Below, piece after piece: positions 5,942 through 9,536 of a stretch of 9,536 bases of DNA. Both the position numbers and the translations under genes were made by a program. This stretch comes from Deltaproteobacteria bacterium. Lineage in GTDB: Bacteria; Desulfobacterota; GWC2-55-46; DRQE01. The stretch's first letter is position 1; each line of letters opens with the position of its first letter. The stretch covers positions 1 to 9,536 of the forward strand of contig DAOVKH010000049.1 of assembly GCA_030631875.1 (NCBI GenBank). Reading direction: 5' to 3'. The notes under the pieces are model-generated. The model ran no database searches. It saw only the letters and a list, made by a program, of their open reading frames with translations, and was not told where the DNA came from.

Positions 5942-6601
5942 ATGGTCAAGAAGTTTAAGCTTATTAAAGACAGGCAAGAGGTCATTGAGCCTTACGTGAC
6001 CGGCAAATCCGTGCTCGATATCGGGTGTGCCGATGCCAGGCTCGACGGGCGCAAGAGGTATAAGAGCACAGGGCTTCACGAATTCATAAAGGAACGTGCC
6101 TCAAGGCTTCTCGGAGTTGATTGTGATGAAGAGGGTGTTGAATGCATGAGAGAGGACGGCTATGATGTCGTCACATCGAATGCCGAAGAGATGAAGCTCA
6201 ATGAACGCTTTGATTGCGTAATGGCCGGTGAGATAATAGAACATCTCAGTAATCCTGCCGGTTTTCTGGAGAGCGTTAAAGGGCATCTCAATGAAGACGG
6301 CGTACTTATAATTACAACATCAAATGCCTTTGGGATATTAAGCACTTGGCGAATACTTAAAGGTAATAATATCAAGGTTCATGGAGAGCATACTTGCTGG
6401 TACGACCCTAAGACACTGACTCAGCTCTTGGAGCGTCACGGTTTTGAGGTGACAGAGGGGTTCTTTTCCAATAAGAGTAAATGGTATCTCGGCAAGAATT
6501 TTTATAAGATAAAGTATCAGATACCAAAGTTGATAGTGGCGCTGAGACCGTACTTCTCAGGGAAGGTCATCGTCGTAGCAAGGCTCGTAAAAAAACCGTG
6601 A
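5942..6601 (+). CDS. Class I SAM-dependent methyltransferase
   Basis: Predicted to transfer a methyl group from S-adenosylmethionine to an unknown acceptor. The 219-residue protein has motif I VLDIGCADARL (24-34) for SAM binding, an acidic Asp60 at the end of strand 2 (LLGVD), Asn80-Ala81 (motif II region), and GEIIEHLSNP (96-105), a signature shared with the UbiG/methyltransf-11/23 groups. EDGVLIITTSN (118-128) follows. The C-terminal part, with HTCWYDPKTLTQLLERHGFEV-like helix-strand order at 150-170, resembles methyltransferases of glycan clusters. The ATG start has only a weak purine-rich site (GAAAGAAG) close upstream and GGAAGG 15 nt away. It follows the glycosyltransferase on the same strand, and the likeliest joint role is glycan or glycolipid tailoring. 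The acceptor may instead be a small molecule; the substrate is not determined. Confidence 0.85.
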   Translation: MVKKFKLIKDRQEVIEPYVTGKSVLDIGCADARLDGRKRYKSTGLHEFIKERASRLLGVDCDEEGVECMREDGYDVVTSNAEEMKLNERFDCVMAGEIIEHLSNPAGFLESVKGHLNEDGVLIITTSNAFGILSTWRILKGNNIKVHGEHTCWYDPKTLTQLLERHGFEVTEGFFSNKSKWYLGKNFYKIKYQIPKLIVALRPYFSGKVIVVARLVKKP

Positions 6602-6659
6602 GCCTTTGATAATACTTCTAATGGCTGTGGTATTAACGGCAGGAAGTTTGAAGACAGAT

Positions 6660-6693
6660 AAAGGGCGTACCGTCATCAGATGGTACGCCCTTT
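6660..6693. terminator. Bidirectional intrinsic terminator between convergent genes
   Basis: AAAGGGCGTACC (6660-6671) and GGTACGCCCTTT (6682-6693) form a perfect 12-bp stem with a 10-nt loop. It lies 58 nt after the methyltransferase stop and 26 nt from the stop of the converging Roadblock gene. The plus-strand tail TTTATGATTT is moderately T-rich; the minus-strand tail TTTATCTG is weaker. Placement and symmetry fit a terminator serving both operons. Confidence 0.8.
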
Positions 6694-6719
6694 ATGATTT
6701 AAAGTATAAGATAGCCTCT

Positions 6720-7079
6720 TTAGCCCATCTCTTTCTCTATCTTGCGTGCGGCCTTTCGCGATTCATAGAAGGCGCGCCCGATGGAGGAGTTCTTCTTGAG
6801 TGTGACGAGTATGTAGTAGTCGTCCTTTAGTGTCGATATGGCAATGTTATAGTTGTTGGTCGTTATTCCGATATGCTTAATGCGGTTACCTTCTGAGTGG
6901 TTGGCCGAGACCTCTTTAAGCATATTCAATATGATACCCTTATGAGCGCCTATCTCGGCGAGCTGAAGGTCTGCCGAACTCGAAAAGAAGTCCACCGCCT
7001 CGCCCTCCCAGTCGAGCATTATCGCTCCTTCGGCTTTAGACATTGCCGTGAGATCTTCGAGTATTGCTTTAAAGGGCAT
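6720..7079 (-). CDS. Roadblock/LC7 domain protein (MglB-like), coupled to smc
   Basis: A 119-residue single-domain protein with the Roadblock/LC7 pattern. A first helix (FKAILEDL) leads to strand AIMLDWEGEAVDFF (19-32), then a long central helix (about 36-59). Two further strands follow, HIGITTNNYNIAIST (69-83) and YYILVTLK (87-94), then the KNSSIGRAFYESRKAARKI segment (95-113), matching the family's LG-x-x-helix ending. Such proteins form homodimers; bacterial MglB binds and activates the Ras-like GTPase MglA in cell polarity, and others serve as scaffolds. No GTPase gene is in view. The ATG start has GGAGG 11 nt upstream. That site includes the stop codon of smc (TAGGAGG), so translation is probably coupled. 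Fold assignment is good; the function is unknown. Confidence 0.82.
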   Translation of the reverse strand: MPFKAILEDLTAMSKAEGAIMLDWEGEAVDFFSSSADLQLAEIGAHKGIILNMLKEVSANHSEGNRIKHIGITTNNYNIAISTLKDDYYILVTLKKNSSIGRAFYESRKAARKIEKEMG

Positions 7080-7090
7080 GCTCCTGCTTA

Positions 7091-7097
7091 CCTCCTA
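7091..7097 (-). promoter_or_regulatory. Shine-Dalgarno of the Roadblock gene overlapping the smc stop codon
   Basis: The minus strand reads TAGGAGG: the smc stop TAG (7095-7097) forms the start of the ribosome-binding site, 11 nt before the Roadblock ATG. Ribosomes ending on smc would stop on this site, which favours coupled translation. A second AGGAG at 7081-7085 is too close to the ATG to be the main site. Confidence 0.65.
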
Positions 7098-9536
7098 AAG
7101 GTCTACCGAGACGATACGTGATACGCCAGGCTCTGCCATGGTTATCCCAAAGAGCGTGTCGGCCATCTCCATTGTGCGTTTATTATGTGTGATGAGGATG
7201 AATTGGCTCTTCTTGCTCATCTCGGTTACAAAGCCGTTGAAGCGGTCGATGTTTGCATCATCGAGTGGTGCGTCGACCTCGTCGAGGAGGCAGAAGGGTG
7301 ATGGCTTTATGAGGAATATTGAGAATATCAGAGCCGTTGCCGTAAGGGCCTTTTCACCGCCTGAGAGGAGGTTGATGTTCTGAAGTTTCTTGCCCGGAGG
7401 CTGTGCTACTATCTCAATGCCCTGGTCGAGTATGTCGCCTTCTCCTGTGAGGCGAAGCTCGGCCTTGCCACCGCTGAAGAAGCGAGGGAAGTTCTTTGAG
7501 AACTCTTTGCTTATCGCTTCGAAGGTCTCCCTGAAGCGCACCCTTGTAGTGCTGTTTATGCGCGTGATAGCGGATTTGAGACTGTCGATAGATTCATTTA
7601 AGTCGCTCTCTTGCTCTATGAGGAAGTTGTATCGTTCTTCCAACTCGGTAAATTCTTCGAGTGCGCCGAGGCTTACCTCTCCCATCTTGCCTATCTTTTC
7701 GCGAAGCTCGCCGACGCGCCTGCCTAATTCGCTTAAATCCGTATCGGCCATATCTTCTGTTGGCGTGTAGTCGTCGAGCGAGATGCCGTATCTCTCTATT
7801 GTCTTCTCTTTCATGTTCGTGAGCGACATATCGAGCTCAGTTGCCTCTATCGTAAGTTCGCCTTTTTGCGTATGGAGCTGGTTAGACTCGGAGTGTATCT
7901 TCTTGATAGAGCCCTCAAGCTCCTGAATCTTCTTCATTGCCTCGCTAAGGGTTTCTTCTTCGAGGGTAACGTCTCTCGATACAGCATCCTTCTTGACGAG
8001 AAGTCCTTCGAGGGTCTCTTTGTGTCCGGCTACCTTGACCTTAAGCTCCTCGGCCTCAACCTTACCAGCCGATACCTCACTGCGCTTAAGATCCTGTTTG
8101 GTTGACATATCTCTTGTTTGACGGTCTTTATCGGCAATCTTATGGGCCGTGTGTTCAAACCTCTCCTCCACGGCGGCGAGCGTTACCTTTATATCTGTTG
8201 TGCCTATAGATGTCTTCTCACGCTCTTCTCTAAGCGAAGTTGTTTCGTGCGAGAGCCCAGCGATAACGCCTTCACGTCCGGTGCATGCCCCTTCGAGGCC
8301 TTCACGTTCTCTGGCAAGGTCTATCTTCTTTGCTTTGATGGCTTCAAGTTCAGCCTCTGTAGCCGTAACGTCTCTGATGGCCGCCTGTATGCGCTCACCG
8401 ATATGCTCTACGCCGTCGGTCAGACGCTTAAGTTCGCCTTCTTTATTTATCTGGTCGATGTCTTTTGTGTATAGGTCTTCCTTATGCGCTTCGGCCTCTG
8501 TGGTGCTCTCTGTTATGGCGGCTTCTATTTCATTAAGCTCTCTTTCGAGTGTGGCGATGTTGTCCTTTATCTCTTCCATCTCAGAGGTGAGTTCTTTTAT
8601 CTGTGTCCTCTTTACGAGCATACCGCCGTCAGAGCCGTTCGAGTAGCCGCCGGTTATCATGCCTTCGGGGTTTAGTAGCTCTCCGTCGGATGTAACGAAT
8701 GTTCTGGCCACTCCGTTTTGGTTCCATATCTCAACGGCCTGATTAAGATCTCTAACGACGATTACGCCGTCGAGGAGGTAGTTTACTATCGAAGAAAACC
8801 CGTCCTTTACCTTTACTTCGTTCTTCAGGAAAGTAGTGCCCATGGGGGGTGCTTGCGCAGCACTCGTCTCTGTCGGTATGCGTGCGCCGTTCATCGGTAT
8901 GAATGTTCCGCGTCCGGTGGAGTTGGACTTAAGGTACTCTACGGCTTCGATACCGGCACTCTGACTCTCGACTATAACGTACTGAAGGCTCTCGCCGAGG
9001 GCGGCCTCTACGGCCTTTTCGTAGCCTTTGTGGGCTTCCAGGACGTCTGCCAGCAGGCCGTGTACGCCGTTGCGTTCCTCACGGGATTGCATTATGGTCC
9101 TGGCACCGTCTCTCAGGCCGTCGAGGTTCGTCTCCATCTCTTCTAATGTCTTTAGGCGCGCTCCTGTTGCCGCCATATTTTCTTTAAGCCTCTTCAGGCG
9201 TTCGTTCTTTTCGCCGCTCTCGCTCTGGAGGACCGACAAGCGTTCGGTAGATATGCGAAGGCTATTACCGGTGGATTCTTTCTTTTCTCCTGCAATTGTG
9301 AGGGCTTCTCTGATGGCATTAAGGGAAGGGGTCTTTTCGTCGAGTTCCCTTCTTGCCACTTCGGCGTCGTTCTTCCTTGTGGCCTCGAATGCGCGCAGGC
9401 GTTCTTCTTCTTTTATGGAGGCCTGGATGGTGTAGCGTATATCGGAGAGGCGTGTTCTGTCCTCTAAGAGTCCGGCTTCTTCTACTTTAAGGCCGTTCTC
9501 CTTCTCTCTGATGCGCGCGTCTATCTCGGCGAGCAC
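7095..9536 (-). CDS. smc: SMC chromosome segregation/condensin ATPase, C-terminal 813 residues (5' end outside window)
   Basis: Structural maintenance of chromosomes protein, the ATPase that compacts and aligns the origin region with the ScpA/ScpB subunits. The fragment begins inside the first coiled-coil arm (about residues 1-155 here), then the hinge dimerisation domain (about 156-300: GVHGLLADVL, GRGTFIPMN, LLNPEGMITGG), the returning coiled coil (about 305-660) and the C-terminal head. The head carries the ABC signature LSGGEKA (724-730), Walker B FCLLDEVDAPLDD (748-760) and the switch histidine in LITHNK (781-786). The N-terminal head with Walker A lies beyond position 9536. With a family length near 1,150-1,200 residues, about 350-390 are missing. 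The GTG at the window edge is internal to the gene, not a start. The reading frame is open throughout. ScpA and ScpB are not in this window. Confidence 0.96.
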   Translation of the reverse strand: MLAEIDARIREKENGLKVEEAGLLEDRTRLSDIRYTIQASIKEEERLRAFEATRKNDAEVARRELDEKTPSLNAIREALTIAGEKKESTGNSLRISTERLSVLQSESGEKNERLKRLKENMAATGARLKTLEEMETNLDGLRDGARTIMQSREERNGVHGLLADVLEAHKGYEKAVEAALGESLQYVIVESQSAGIEAVEYLKSNSTGRGTFIPMNGARIPTETSAAQAPPMGTTFLKNEVKVKDGFSSIVNYLLDGVIVVRDLNQAVEIWNQNGVARTFVTSDGELLNPEGMITGGYSNGSDGGMLVKRTQIKELTSEMEEIKDNIATLERELNEIEAAITESTTEAEAHKEDLYTKDIDQINKEGELKRLTDGVEHIGERIQAAIRDVTATEAELEAIKAKKIDLAREREGLEGACTGREGVIAGLSHETTSLREEREKTSIGTTDIKVTLAAVEERFEHTAHKIADKDRQTRDMSTKQDLKRSEVSAGKVEAEELKVKVAGHKETLEGLLVKKDAVSRDVTLEEETLSEAMKKIQELEGSIKKIHSESNQLHTQKGELTIEATELDMSLTNMKEKTIERYGISLDDYTPTEDMADTDLSELGRRVGELREKIGKMGEVSLGALEEFTELEERYNFLIEQESDLNESIDSLKSAITRINSTTRVRFRETFEAISKEFSKNFPRFFSGGKAELRLTGEGDILDQGIEIVAQPPGKKLQNINLLSGGEKALTATALIFSIFLIKPSPFCLLDEVDAPLDDANIDRFNGFVTEMSKKSQFILITHNKRTMEMADTLFGITMAEPGVSRIVSVDL

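Noticed and set aside
6606..6830. Plus-strand 74-codon frame after the methyltransferase
   Set aside because: It runs through the terminator hairpin and then antisense to the Roadblock gene. No Shine-Dalgarno; a chance frame.
8100..9536. Repetitive-looking Glu/Lys/Leu-rich stretches in the SMC frame
   Set aside because: These are the coiled-coil arms expected of SMC on both sides of the hinge, not tandem DNA repeats.

Overview
The window is ordinary bacterial chromosome, close to 50% GC by eye and densely coded, with no mobile element, phage gene or CRISPR array. The order gap-pgk-tpiA-secG followed by a tRNA-Leu is common in deltaproteobacterial (Desulfobacterota-type) genomes. The Roadblock/LC7 protein and the SMC also fit a Gram-negative lineage of that kind. 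The phylum is an inference from gene order and protein style; no marker here fixes it.

Layout. (1) Positions 1-4410, all minus strand, form one cluster read right to left: aroD, gap, pgk, tpiA, secG, then a hairpin and tRNA-Leu(GAG), whose 3' end meets the window edge. Gaps between the genes are 36, 21, 38 and 82 nt, with Shine-Dalgarno sequences before most starts, so this looks like one operon. (2) Positions 4411-4726 are a divergent intergenic region. It holds a candidate minus-strand promoter for the aroD operon, a candidate plus-strand promoter for the next pair, a short inverted repeat against the minus promoter, and a possible 27-codon leader ORF. (3) Positions 4727-6601, plus strand, carry a GT4-type glycosyltransferase (TTG start) and a class I SAM-dependent methyltransferase, probably a small surface-glycan or glycolipid pair. 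(4) Positions 6602-6719 contain a 12-bp hairpin terminator between converging genes. (5) Positions 6720-9536, minus strand, carry the C-terminal two thirds of an SMC chromosome condensin, followed after 14 intergenic bases after the overlapping SMC stop/SD by a Roadblock/LC7 (MglB-like) protein.

How the genes work together. TpiA, GapA and Pgk catalyse consecutive steps of the triose half of glycolysis/gluconeogenesis. AroD supplies the third step of the shikimate pathway, which draws on phosphoenolpyruvate from the same route. SecG is a subunit of the SecYEG translocon and shares the transcript without a metabolic link.

Most genes are textbook housekeeping with intact catalytic motifs. The best lead for something undescribed is the SMC-Roadblock pairing: the SMC stop codon lies inside the Shine-Dalgarno of the Roadblock gene, which suggests co-expression of a small-GTPase-type platform protein with the chromosome condensin. 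Smaller leads are the lysine-rich tail and altered nucleotide-domain motif of Pgk, aroD at the head of the glycolytic operon, and the possible leader peptide before the glycosyltransferase.
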